This document shows, one piece after another, positions 6,584 through 13,348 of a stretch of 13,460 nucleotides of DNA. Origin of the DNA: Treponema sp. (lineage in GTDB: Bacteria; Spirochaetota; Spirochaetia; Treponematales; Breznakiellaceae); the NCBI GenBank assembly GCA_031273835.1, contig JAISRD010000218.1:1-13460 (forward strand), written 5' to 3'. Numbering within the stretch: position 1 is the stretch's first letter; each line of letters begins with the position of its first letter. The position numbers and the translations under genes were made by a program. A model generated the notes under the pieces. That model was not told the origin of the DNA, ran no database searches, and worked only from the letters and a program-made list of their open reading frames with translations.

Positions 6584-8020
6584 CTACGATCTGGAATAGT
6601 TGGGGGCCTCCTGGGTAATGGCGACATCGTGGGTATGGCTCTCCCGCCAGCCTGAGTTGGTGATGCGGACAAATTTCCGGTACCGCTTTAACGCTTCAAT
6701 ATCCTTACAGCCGCAGTAGCCCATGCCCTTGCGGAGTCCCGATACAAGCTGGAACAGGAAGGACTTGAGCTCCCCCTTGTAGGGTACGCGGCCCTCGATT
6801 CCTTCGGGAACGGGTTTTTCGTCCTTGCCGATCTGGTAGCGGTCTCCGGCGCCGTCGTTGAGGGCCCCCAGGCTCCCCATACCCCGGTATTCCTTAAAGA
6901 TACGGCCCTCATAGAGTATTTCCTTTCCGGGCGCTTCCTTAAGCCCCGCAAAGAGGCTCCCTATCATCACCGCGTTGGCCCCGGCGCCTATGGCCTTGGT
7001 AATATCCCCGGAGAATTTGATTCCGCCGTCGGCAATGAGGGGGATATGGTACTTTGCCGCTTCTTCGGCGCAGTCCCAGACGGCGGTAAATTGGGGTACG
7101 CCGATGCCGGCCACGATTCTTGTGGTACAGATGGAACCGGGGCCTATGCCTACCTTTACCGCGTCGGCGCCGGCATCGATAAGCCGCCTGGTCCCTTCCC
7201 TGCGCGCCACATTTCCCCCGATTACGGGCACCTGGTATTTTTCCTTTATTGCCGTAACGGCCTTCATTACATTCAGGGTGTCTCCGTGAGCGGTATCAAG
7301 TACCACATAATCAACCATGGCCTTTTTCAGCAGGGGCATGCGGACCGTATAGTCCTGGGGGGAAACGGCGGCCCCCACAATGAGCCGGCCTCCCTTATCT
7401 GCGGCCGCCCTGGGATAAAGGGCGTGCTTTTCCATATCCTTCACCGTAATAAGCCCCTTAAGACGCCCGTTCTGGTCCGTTACGGGGAGTTTTTCTATAC
7501 GGTGTTTGTCGAATTTCTCCCTGGCCTCGCTTACCGTAGGTTCTCCCTGAACTACTATGGGATTCCTCGTCATCACCTCGGTTACATTGAGGGTATCGTC
7601 GCTGCAAAAACGGAGGTCCCTGTTGGTGATGATTCCCACCAGCCTGTCTTCGGTGTCCAGCACGGGCATGCCGGAAACGTTAAAGCGGTCCATCACCAGC
7701 TTGACATCCCGGATGGCGGCGTCTTCCCCCACGGTAACCGGAGATGCTATCACCCAATTAAGAAAACGCTTGACATTGGCAACCTGGTGGGCCTGTTCTT
7801 CCGGGCTCAGGTTGCGGTGTATTACCCCGCTGCCTCCCTCCAGGGCTATGGCGATGGCAAGTTTTTCTTCCGTTACCGTATCCATGGCGCTGGAAATCAC
7901 CGGTACGTTAAGCTTTAAGTCCGCGCAGAGGACCGTGGTGATATCGCAGTCCCGGGGCAGTATGTTACTGTATTCGGGAAGCAGTAATACGTCGTCATAG
8001 GAAAGGGCTTCTTCAAACAT
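6584..8020 (-). CDS. guaB: IMP dehydrogenase (GuaB)
   Basis: Oxidises IMP to XMP with NAD+, the entry to guanine nucleotides. With the start at 8020 the protein has 478 residues, close to the family's ~485-490. The barrel opens with SYDDVLLLPEYS; a Bateman module of two CBS domains covers about 92-205 (NRDLRF at 133-138, ITVKDMEKH at 191-199). The barrel resumes with LDTAHGD at 241-247, GNVA at 269-272 and the catalytic loop GIGPGSICTTR with Cys298. The flap arginine lies in EGRVPYKG (Arg411), and the end is RESHTHDVAITQEAPNYS. The frame also has an upstream ATG at 8056, but the ATG at 8020 has a good GGAGG six bases away and gives the conserved N terminus. It overlaps the end of purB by 8 bases, so translation is probably coupled. 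Unlike its neighbours it shows no low-complexity insert. Confidence 0.97.
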   Translation of the reverse strand: MFEEALSYDDVLLLPEYSNILPRDCDITTVLCADLKLNVPVISSAMDTVTEEKLAIAIALEGGSGVIHRNLSPEEQAHQVANVKRFLNWVIASPVTVGEDAAIRDVKLVMDRFNVSGMPVLDTEDRLVGIITNRDLRFCSDDTLNVTEVMTRNPIVVQGEPTVSEAREKFDKHRIEKLPVTDQNGRLKGLITVKDMEKHALYPRAAADKGGRLIVGAAVSPQDYTVRMPLLKKAMVDYVVLDTAHGDTLNVMKAVTAIKEKYQVPVIGGNVARREGTRRLIDAGADAVKVGIGPGSICTTRIVAGIGVPQFTAVWDCAEEAAKYHIPLIADGGIKFSGDITKAIGAGANAVMIGSLFAGLKEAPGKEILYEGRIFKEYRGMGSLGALNDGAGDRYQIGKDEKPVPEGIEGRVPYKGELKSFLFQLVSGLRKGMGYCGCKDIEALKRYRKFVRITNSGWRESHTHDVAITQEAPNYSRS

Positions 8021-9512
8021 TGAGTTCCTCCATAAGTTTTTTGTATTTTTCCGCAAGTCCGCGGGCTTTTTTCACCGAAAGGCCGTTGTACCTTTCCGGT
8101 TTTTCAAACCACCACAGGGCGGTTTCCTCTGGCGGGCCAGCGGAATCAGGTCCGTCCCGCGTCTCCGCCGGGCCGGCTTCGCCTGAAAGCAGGCCCAGTT
8201 TGGAGAGCTGTCCCCCTATGGCCCGCAGTACCGCCGGTTCCGAGGCCAGGGCTTCGGCAAAGCTGGTTTTTTCCCCCTCGGCCTTAAGGGTGATTTTCCG
8301 TATTATCTCGTGGGCGTCGGAAACCCCCGATTCGGCAAGGAGTATATAGGCCGGTTCGGCCAGGATGCCGCCGGGGATGCCGCCGGCCCCGCCCCGGAGA
8401 TTGGCGAGGCACCGTTCCCTGTCGGCCCCAAGGTCCTTTATTACCGCCGTCATGCGGCTCACCGCAAGACAGAAACCGGCCGTATAATCGGCAATAAAAC
8501 GCTGGCTTGCGGAATTGGAAAGATCCCGCTGGTGTTCACTGATCTGGTCCATGTAAAAGCTTACCACCCTGGGCATAAAGGCCTTCCAGAGGCTTTTTAC
8601 ATGTTCAGAATTCCAGGGGTTGCGCTTTTGCGGCATGGTGGAAGAACCCACCTGGTCCGCGGCAAAGCCCTCGCGGAGCTCCCCTATTTCGGTACGCTGG
8701 AGATTGCGGAGATCGTCCGCCAAATTGGCTATGATCCCAAAGGCGGTATTGTACTCCAAAAGAAGCCTCAAGAGATATTCGGGCTCCACCAATTGGGTGG
8801 AATGTTCCGAAGCTTCAAGGCCCAGTTCGGCCAGGTAAAGCCTCTCCAGTTCCTCCGGATCGGAAACGATCATGCTTGCCGCGTTGTAGGCCCCGACGGC
8901 TCCGGCAAGTTTCCCCCTAAGCTGCCCGGCAAGGCGCTTGATTTCCAGGATCGATTTACCCAGCCGCGAAACATATTCGGCAAAGGCGAAGCCCACGGTG
9001 ATGGGGACCGCGTGCTGGCCGTGGGTACGGCCCGCCTGGGGGGTTTCCGCTTCCCGCTCGACAAAGGCGCAGAGCAGTAATTCAAGCCGGACCAGGGCGG
9101 GAAGCGCAGCCTTAAGACAGCAGCCCTTCATGCGGCAGGCCAGGGAAGTATCAAGGATGTCCGCGCTGGTGGCTCCCAGGTGTACCAGGGGGGCAAATTC
9201 GGCGGGAACCTTTTTCTTTAACACATTGACCAGGGCCCGTATATTGTGGCGGGTCTTATCTTCCTCCGCGTACACTTCGGCGGGGTCCACCCTGTCCCCG
9301 GCGGCCCGCAGGGTATCCCGCAGTTCCGCCGTTAACGCCTTGCCGCGAAGGCTCAGGTGGGCGTTGACAAGGGCAATTTCCGCCTTTACGCAGGCAGCGA
9401 TGGAAGCTTCCTCGGAAAGCCAGGACGAGAGGGCCTCAAACAGGGGCCGTTCCGAAACCGAATAACGGTGGTCCAGGGGGGAGATGTTTTGAAAAATATC
9501 GCGGGTTTCCAT
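8013..9512 (-). CDS. purB: Adenylosuccinate lyase (PurB)
   Basis: Fumarase-superfamily enzyme that releases fumarate twice in purine synthesis: from SAICAR on the way to IMP, and from adenylosuccinate to give AMP. Visible landmarks: SPLDHRYS at 11-18, KTRHNIRALVN at 86-96, HLGATSADILDTSLA at 111-125, the histidine motif GRTHGQHAVP (His164, His167), and the superfamily signature GSSTMPQKRNP at 289-299. The C-terminal part AEPAYILLAESGVSDAHE is typical. At 499 residues it is longer than common forms (~430-475). Some of the excess is a Gly/Glu/Pro/Asp-rich stretch at 443-463, just ahead of the ending WWFEKPERYNG. Catalytic regions look intact. It lies 41 bases after the acylphosphatase gene, with no obvious Shine-Dalgarno sequence, and overlaps guaB by 8 bases. 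In this cluster it most likely works with PurA. Confidence 0.96.
   Translation of the reverse strand: METRDIFQNISPLDHRYSVSERPLFEALSSWLSEEASIAACVKAEIALVNAHLSLRGKALTAELRDTLRAAGDRVDPAEVYAEEDKTRHNIRALVNVLKKKVPAEFAPLVHLGATSADILDTSLACRMKGCCLKAALPALVRLELLLCAFVEREAETPQAGRTHGQHAVPITVGFAFAEYVSRLGKSILEIKRLAGQLRGKLAGAVGAYNAASMIVSDPEELERLYLAELGLEASEHSTQLVEPEYLLRLLLEYNTAFGIIANLADDLRNLQRTEIGELREGFAADQVGSSTMPQKRNPWNSEHVKSLWKAFMPRVVSFYMDQISEHQRDLSNSASQRFIADYTAGFCLAVSRMTAVIKDLGADRERCLANLRGGAGGIPGGILAEPAYILLAESGVSDAHEIIRKITLKAEGEKTSFAEALASEPAVLRAIGGQLSKLGLLSGEAGPAETRDGPDSAGPPEETALWWFEKPERYNGLSVKKARGLAEKYKKLMEELNV
8027..8031 (-). promoter_or_regulatory. Ribosome binding site of guaB inside the purB end
   Basis: The coding strand reads GGAGG six bases before the guaB ATG at 8020, within the last codons of purB (Met-Glu-Glu-Leu). 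It decides the guaB start in favour of 8020 over the upstream ATG at 8056. Confidence 0.75.
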
Positions 9513-9553
9513 ACCAGACTATGACATACCCAGCCGGTCTTGTCCAGAACCGC

Positions 9554-9841
9554 TTACCACTCTACCCCGAAACCACGGTAACCCCTGGGATCCCTATCCT
9601 CGGTATCCACCCCGTCCACACGGGCAAACTGCGGCCCCCTGTGAAGCCAGCGGAGAAAGGCCTCAAGCTTATCCGCCCCGCCTTCCGCCCAAACTTCCAC
9701 ATCGCCGTTTTCGGCGTTGTATACCCAGCCCGCCAGGCCTAGACGCTCCGCCTCTCTGATCGCCGAATACCTGAATCCGACCCCCTGAACCCTGCCCCTG
9801 ACCCGGGCGTAAAAGGCCCTGGTTCCGTCCTTGCCGCTCAT
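9554..9841 (-). CDS. acyP: Acylphosphatase
   Basis: Small cytosolic hydrolase (95 residues, normal for the family) that cleaves acyl phosphates to carboxylate and phosphate; its cellular role is generally unclear. The signature GRVQGVGFRYS (16-26) holds the phosphate-binding Arg24, and GWVYNAENGDVEV (38-50) holds the catalytic Asn42; the ending YRGFGVEW also fits the family. The ATG overlaps the recX stop as ATGA (four bases), and GAGGA lies nine bases upstream, within recX. Translation is therefore probably coupled to recX. I see no functional link between the two proteins. Confidence 0.95.
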   Translation of the reverse strand: MSGKDGTRAFYARVRGRVQGVGFRYSAIREAERLGLAGWVYNAENGDVEVWAEGGADKLEAFLRWLHRGPQFARVDGVDTEDRDPRGYRGFGVEW

Positions 9842-10542
9842 ACCGGCGCTTCCTCTTCACGGTACATTTCGGTATAAGCTTCGATATGCGCTTCAACGGC
9901 GGCGGGGGAAAAACCCTCCGCCCTGAGCCGGGACCGAAGGCCCGTCTCAGGTAAACCGGGGGCGTTTTTTTCAAGGAAGCGCCGGAGCAGCCCTGTTTCG
10001 GTCTCCGGGGGAAGGGCCGTCCTCAGGGCCTCCTTAACGGTATCCTGATCGATCCCCTTGGCGCTCAGTGCGGCCAGGAGAAAACGGGGGCTCTTGGCGC
10101 CCCGGCTTACGCGGGACCTGAGCCACAGTTCCGCGTAGCGGCGGTCGTTTACCAGATCCAGACGGATAAGCCGGGCAAGCACGGCCTTAACCGCGGCGCG
10201 GCTGTGTTTTCTCTGTTCCAGTTTGCGGGAAAGCCCCGCGCCGCACTGTTCGGCCCTTATGATAAGGCGCAGGGCGGCTTTTTCGGCGGCAAGGCAGAAC
10301 TGGGAAAAGCAAAGGGCCTCTTCCGCTTCGGCGGAAAGACAGGCGCCGGGGAGGAATCCGGATTTCAGGCCGTAAACTTCGGGTTTCCCCCCGCGGAAAG
10401 CTTCCCGCAGTTCCGGGGGGAGATAGGCTTCATGGATTATCAGATCAAGGACGGAAGAGGAACCGCCTGAAAGGCGGATCTTATAGACACCGGGCTCCGC
10501 TCCCGGTTCTACGGCTTCGATAACAAATACAGGGTCTTCCAT
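9838..10542 (-). CDS. recX: RecX-family recombination regulator
   Basis: RecX proteins bind RecA filaments and usually limit their growth. The 234-residue product has the helical three-repeat RecX region from about residue 85 on: ALRLIIRAEQCGAGLSRKLE, then LIRLDLVNDRRYAELWLRSR (the DD-R-A--W-R-R core of the family), then a third repeat ending with RLRAEGFSPAAVEAHIE. The first ~85 residues (EPGVYKIRLSGG... ELREAFRGG) look like an N-terminal beta-rich extension seen in longer RecX proteins. No recA lies in the window, although recX often neighbours it. The gene is 65 bases after rpsI, on the same strand, and overlaps the acylphosphatase gene by four bases. The start choice is moderately sure: GGGG lies about nine bases upstream. 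Confidence 0.87.
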   Translation of the reverse strand: MEDPVFVIEAVEPGAEPGVYKIRLSGGSSSVLDLIIHEAYLPPELREAFRGGKPEVYGLKSGFLPGACLSAEAEEALCFSQFCLAAEKAALRLIIRAEQCGAGLSRKLEQRKHSRAAVKAVLARLIRLDLVNDRRYAELWLRSRVSRGAKSPRFLLAALSAKGIDQDTVKEALRTALPPETETGLLRRFLEKNAPGLPETGLRSRLRAEGFSPAAVEAHIEAYTEMYREEEAPV

Positions 10543-10607
10543 TGAAATACCCCGGATTGGGCCTCCGCGGCAGCGCTTAAACGCCGGACGCGAAGCTTCC
10601 CCGTTAT

Positions 10608-11000
10608 TTAGCGCTTACTGAACTGGAAGCGCCGCCGGGCTCCCCGCTGGCCGTATTTTTTCCGTTCCACCATACGGGAATCGCGGGTAAGGAAACCGCT
10701 GTTCCGCAGGGAAACGGCGTTGGCCTGGTCCACCTGGCAAAGGGCCCGGGCAAGGCCGTGACGGCACGCGCCGGCCTGGCCGTTGGAACCGCCGCCGTAT
10801 ACATTGATAAGTACGTCGTATTTGTTTTCCCCGGCGCTTACCATCAGGGGCTGGCGCACTATGATGGCATGCTCGCCCTGGGGGAAATAGCTGGCCAGTT
10901 CTTTGCCGTTTACCGTTATTTTGCCCGATCCGTCCCGAACATACACCCTGGCGACGGCGGTTTTCCTTCTTCCGGTACCAATTCCAAGATTCTTTATCAC
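10608..11000 (-). CDS. rpsI: Ribosomal protein S9
   Basis: Small-subunit protein of the 30S head, whose C-terminal tail reaches the P-site tRNA. The 130-residue length is standard. It shows GTGRRKTAVARVYVRDGSGKITVNG near the start, GGGSNGQAGACRHGLARAL in the middle (usually G-SGQA-A-RHGI-RAL), SGFLTRDSRMVERKKYGQRGARRRFQFSKR at the end, with the invariant final Lys-Arg. The start is a GTG codon at 11000, supported by GAGGT six bases upstream; the next methionine would cut into the conserved opening. It follows rplM by 11 bases, the near-universal pairing of these two genes. Confidence 0.98.
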   Translation of the reverse strand: MIKNLGIGTGRRKTAVARVYVRDGSGKITVNGKELASYFPQGEHAIIVRQPLMVSAGENKYDVLINVYGGGSNGQAGACRHGLARALCQVDQANAVSLRNSGFLTRDSRMVERKKYGQRGARRRFQFSKR

Positions 11001-11006
11001 CGTGTT

Positions 11007-11011
11007 ACCTC
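11007..11011 (-). promoter_or_regulatory. Ribosome binding site of rpsI, supports the GTG start
   Basis: On the coding strand GAGGT lies six bases before the GTG at 11000 and directly after the rplM stop codon. This is what supports a GTG start for S9. Confidence 0.75.
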
Positions 11012-11440
11012 TTACAGATCGATAAGTTTGGGATTCTGGGCCTGATGGGGATGCCGGGACCCCGCATAGACCTTTACATTCTTAAGAAGCTTCCGGCCCA
11101 GGGGTCCCTTGGGGAGCATACCCTTTACGGCAAGCTGCATGGGGGAAGCGGGATGACGGGCGGAAAGTTTCTCATAATTAGCCGATTTAAGGCCCCCGAC
11201 ATAGCCGGTATGGTGGTAATAGATCTTCTGAACCGACTTGCGGCCGGTCAAAACCGCTTTTTCAGCGTTGATGATCACCACATAATCCCCCAGTTCCTGG
11301 TGGGGGGCAAAGATTGTCTTTTCCTTTCCCCGTACAATAGAGGCGGCCCTGGCGGCAACCCGTCCCAGAACCTTGCCTTCCGCGTCAATAACAAACCAAA
11401 CCCGTTCAACTTTGGCGGGTTTAACAAATACCGTTTCCAT
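11012..11440 (-). CDS. rplM: Ribosomal protein L13
   Basis: Early-assembly protein of the 50S subunit. At 142 residues it has the usual length and runs through the family landmarks in order: WFVIDAEGKVLGRVA at 15-29, GDYVVIINAEKAVLTGRK at 51-68, YYHHTGYVGG at 74-83, AVKGMLPKGPLGRKLLKNVKVYAG at 104-127 and a final QNPKLIDL. AAGGA lies five bases before the ATG. It is the first gene of the L13-S9 operon; a strong promoter-like sequence lies 35-64 bases upstream. In some bacteria L13 represses its own operon, but I see no clear operator structure here. Confidence 0.98.
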   Translation of the reverse strand: METVFVKPAKVERVWFVIDAEGKVLGRVAARAASIVRGKEKTIFAPHQELGDYVVIINAEKAVLTGRKSVQKIYYHHTGYVGGLKSANYEKLSARHPASPMQLAVKGMLPKGPLGRKLLKNVKVYAGSRHPHQAQNPKLIDL

Positions 11441-11474
11441 CTTTATCCTTCAACCTTAAAAAAGTTCGCATTTA

Positions 11475-11504
11475 ATAATGCCACGGCCCCGCAGCTCATG
11501 TCAA
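11475..11504 (-). promoter_or_regulatory. Promoter of rplM-rpsI (sigma-70 type)
   Basis: On the minus strand a perfect -35 box TTGACA (11504-11499) is followed after 18 bases by CATTAT (11480-11475), preceded by TGG, which makes an extended -10. Transcription would start near 11468, leaving a leader of about 28 bases with AAGGA before the ATG. The sequence just upstream of the -35 box includes AT-rich patches that could act as an UP element. It probably drives rplM-rpsI and may read on into recX and the purine genes. Confidence 0.7.
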
Positions 11505-11534
11505 GTACGGAAAATACTAATGGGGTCAGTGGTT

Positions 11535-11563
11535 AAATTTGAGTCCCGCAGCGCGGCGCGGAC
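11535..11563 (-). terminator. Possible terminator of the ABC transporter operon
   Basis: Just past the ATPase stop codon, GTCCGC (11563-11558) can pair with GCGGGAC (11549-11543), one C/G bulged, around an eight-base GC-rich loop. On the minus strand it is followed by TCAAATTT, a short AT-rich tail and not a clean U-run. It separates the import operon from the rplM promoter, a fitting place for termination, but the structure is modest. Confidence 0.35.
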
Positions 11564-11564
11564 C

Positions 11565-12326
11565 TTAACCCCGCCAGCTCTCCAGGGAGCGGAGCATGTA
11601 TTCCCGCACATCCATGCCGTAAACCGTTTTGATAATGCCGCCGTTCAAAATATCGGCGGTGCCGCCGAAGGCGGCAAGGGTCCCCTCCGACAGGAGGGCG
11701 GTTTTTTCGCCGAAACGGCGGCAGAGGTTAAGGTCATGGATGACGGCGACGACCGTCTTGTTTTCCCTTTTTACCCAGCCCCGCAGGTAATCCAGCAGGC
11801 CTATTTGGTGTTTTAGATCAAGATGATTGGTGGGCTCGTCCAGGAGGATGATATCCGGGTCCTGGGCCAGGGTGCGGGCCAGGAATACCCGTTGAAGCTG
11901 GCCGCCGGAAAGTTCGCTGATAAGTTTATCCCGCACGTCGTACAATTCCAGGGTACGGAGGGCTTCCACGACGATCTCCCTGTCCCGGACGGATCGGCCC
12001 TTCAGGATCCCCCCGCTGTGGGCATAACGGCCCATCGCCGCGGTGTCGTATACCGTATAGGGAAAATACAGGGTCGAGTATTGCCCCAGGAGGGCGACGC
12101 AGCGGGCCAGTTCCCGCCGGGAATAGGAGGCGCTTTCCCTGCCGCGTATTTTTACGCTGCCCCGGAAGGGGAGCAGCCGGGCCGCCGCCTTGAGCAGGGT
12201 GCTTTTGCCGCAGCCGTTGGGCCCCGCAAGGCAGAGAATTTCCCCGGCCCCCGCCCGGAGGGAAACCCCCTTAAGCACGTCCTTTCCCGCCTCGTACCCG
12301 CAGTACAGATCCACCAGTTCCAGCAT
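11565..12326 (-). CDS. ABC transporter ATPase, FecE/BtuD type
   Basis: ATP-hydrolysing subunit of an importer for iron chelates, haem or cobalamin. With the start at 12326 it has 253 residues, typical of the family. Walker A GPNGCGKST at 35-43, Q-loop Gln82 in LLGQYS, signature LSGGQLQRVFLARTL at 139-153, Walker B IILLDEPTNHLD at 159-170, and switch His197 in VIHDLN are all intact. An open frame extends to an ATG at 12455, but those extra 43 residues run inside the permease gene and do not look like the family, whereas MLELVDLYCGYE does. The ATG overlaps the permease stop as TGATG, so translation is coupled. Substrate cannot be inferred from this subunit. Confidence 0.95.
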   Translation of the reverse strand: MLELVDLYCGYEAGKDVLKGVSLRAGAGEILCLAGPNGCGKSTLLKAAARLLPFRGSVKIRGRESASYSRRELARCVALLGQYSTLYFPYTVYDTAAMGRYAHSGGILKGRSVRDREIVVEALRTLELYDVRDKLISELSGGQLQRVFLARTLAQDPDIILLDEPTNHLDLKHQIGLLDYLRGWVKRENKTVVAVIHDLNLCRRFGEKTALLSEGTLAAFGGTADILNGGIIKTVYGMDVREYMLRSLESWRG

Positions 12327-13348
12327 CAGCGCCGCCGGGAGGAGCCGCGGAAATACACCCAGGCAAAGAAGGGGGCTCCGATAATTGCCGTAACGGCCCC
12401 TACGGGAAGTTCCGAGGGGGAGATGATGATCCGCGCCGCCAGATCCGCCGCGCACATCAGGGAACCCCCCACCAAAAAGGACATGGGGATCACGTGGCGG
12501 TGCTTTGATCCGGTTATCCTGCGGGAAACATGGGGGGCCATGAGGTCCACAAAGCCGATTGCGCCGCTTAGGGCCACCGCGCTTCCGGTAAGCAGGGCGG
12601 AAAAGAAAAAGAGCTCCTTCCGTATCCTGGGGGCGTCCACCCCCAGGACCTGGGCCTCTTCCTCACCGAAACTCAGTATGTCCATTTCCCTGGTATGCCG
12701 CAGCACCCCCAGAAGTCCGGCTGCCAGGAAGGGCAGCATGATCCTCACGTAATTCCAGCCCCGGAGGGAAAAGCTTCCCAGCTGCCAGATAATGAGGTTC
12801 CGCGTTTCCTCCCTGAACAGGGCAAGCAGGGTGGTAAGCAGGGCGTTGACAAAGAGGGAAAAAACCATGCCGAAAAGGATGATCGTGTTATTTGAAAACT
12901 GCCTGTCGAGTTTCGCGGCCAGGGCGATGACGATAAAAACCGTCGCCAGGCCGAAGACAAATCCCGCCAGGGGCAGGGTAAAACTTCCCGCCAGGGCAAA
13001 GCCGCTTATCATCACCAAAGCCGCCCCCAGGGAGGCCCCGGAGGAGATCCCCAGTATATACGGAGAGGCAAGCTGATTTTTCAGTACCGATTGAAATACA
13101 GCGCCGCTCACCGCCAGGGCGCCGCCGGTGATAAACGCCAGTATAACCCGGGGCAGCCTGACGCTGCGTACAATGTAGGAAGCGCTGAATCCCACGGAAG
13201 AACTGCCCACGGCGGCGCTTAAGAGCATAACGGCCAGGGCGCAGAGCCCCGCCGCGGCGATTTTTCCCCAGGCCGGGATACCCTTACGGCCGACGCCCGG
13301 AACGCCGGTATAAGAAGCGGCGCCCCCGGCGGATGCAGGCCTAGTCAT
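12326..13348 (-). CDS. FecCD-family ABC importer permease
   Basis: Inner-membrane channel subunit for an iron-siderophore, haem or cobalamin importer. The 340-residue protein fits the family's ten-helix plan: first hydrophobic helix at about 29-47 (AAAGLCALAVMLLSAAVG), then the signature RLPRVILAFITGGALAVSG at 64-82 with NQLASPYILGISSGASLGA at 91-109. Gln replaces the usual Pro of the NPLA-P motif. WQLGSFS at 188-194, EAQVLGVD at 231-238 (the LG motif near the ATPase-coupling region), GFVDLMAPHVSR at 265-276 and PVGAVTAIIGAPFFAWVYF at 315-333 follow. The N-terminal ~25 residues are Gly/Pro-rich and not hydrophobic. The ATG overlaps the end of the binding-protein gene by 8 bases, with no clear Shine-Dalgarno sequence. 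Confidence 0.95.
   Translation of the reverse strand: MTRPASAGGAASYTGVPGVGRKGIPAWGKIAAAGLCALAVMLLSAAVGSSSVGFSASYIVRSVRLPRVILAFITGGALAVSGAVFQSVLKNQLASPYILGISSGASLGAALVMISGFALAGSFTLPLAGFVFGLATVFIVIALAAKLDRQFSNNTIILFGMVFSLFVNALLTTLLALFREETRNLIIWQLGSFSLRGWNYVRIMLPFLAAGLLGVLRHTREMDILSFGEEEAQVLGVDAPRIRKELFFFSALLTGSAVALSGAIGFVDLMAPHVSRRITGSKHRHVIPMSFLVGGSLMCAADLAARIIISPSELPVGAVTAIIGAPFFAWVYFRGSSRRR

Noticed and set aside
7046..7918. 290-codon open frame antisense to guaB
   Set aside because: No family features or ribosome binding site, and it lies wholly inside a clear IMP dehydrogenase gene.
8021..8056. Upstream ATG extending GuaB by 12 residues
   Set aside because: The extension lies within purB, lacks a ribosome site and adds residues before the conserved MFEEALSYDDVLL; the ATG at 8020 with GGAGG is better.
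10543..10607. Possible terminator between rpsI and recX
   Set aside because: Only short palindromes (such as GAAGCTTC) and no stem followed by a T-run; read-through looks likely.
12327..12455. Upstream ATG extending the ABC ATPase by 43 residues
   Set aside because: The extension lies inside the permease gene and does not resemble the family; the TGATG overlap at 12326 gives the standard N terminus.
11823..12752. 309-codon + strand frame across the ATPase and permease genes
   Set aside because: It spans the overlap of two well-supported genes on the other strand and has no recognisable domain.
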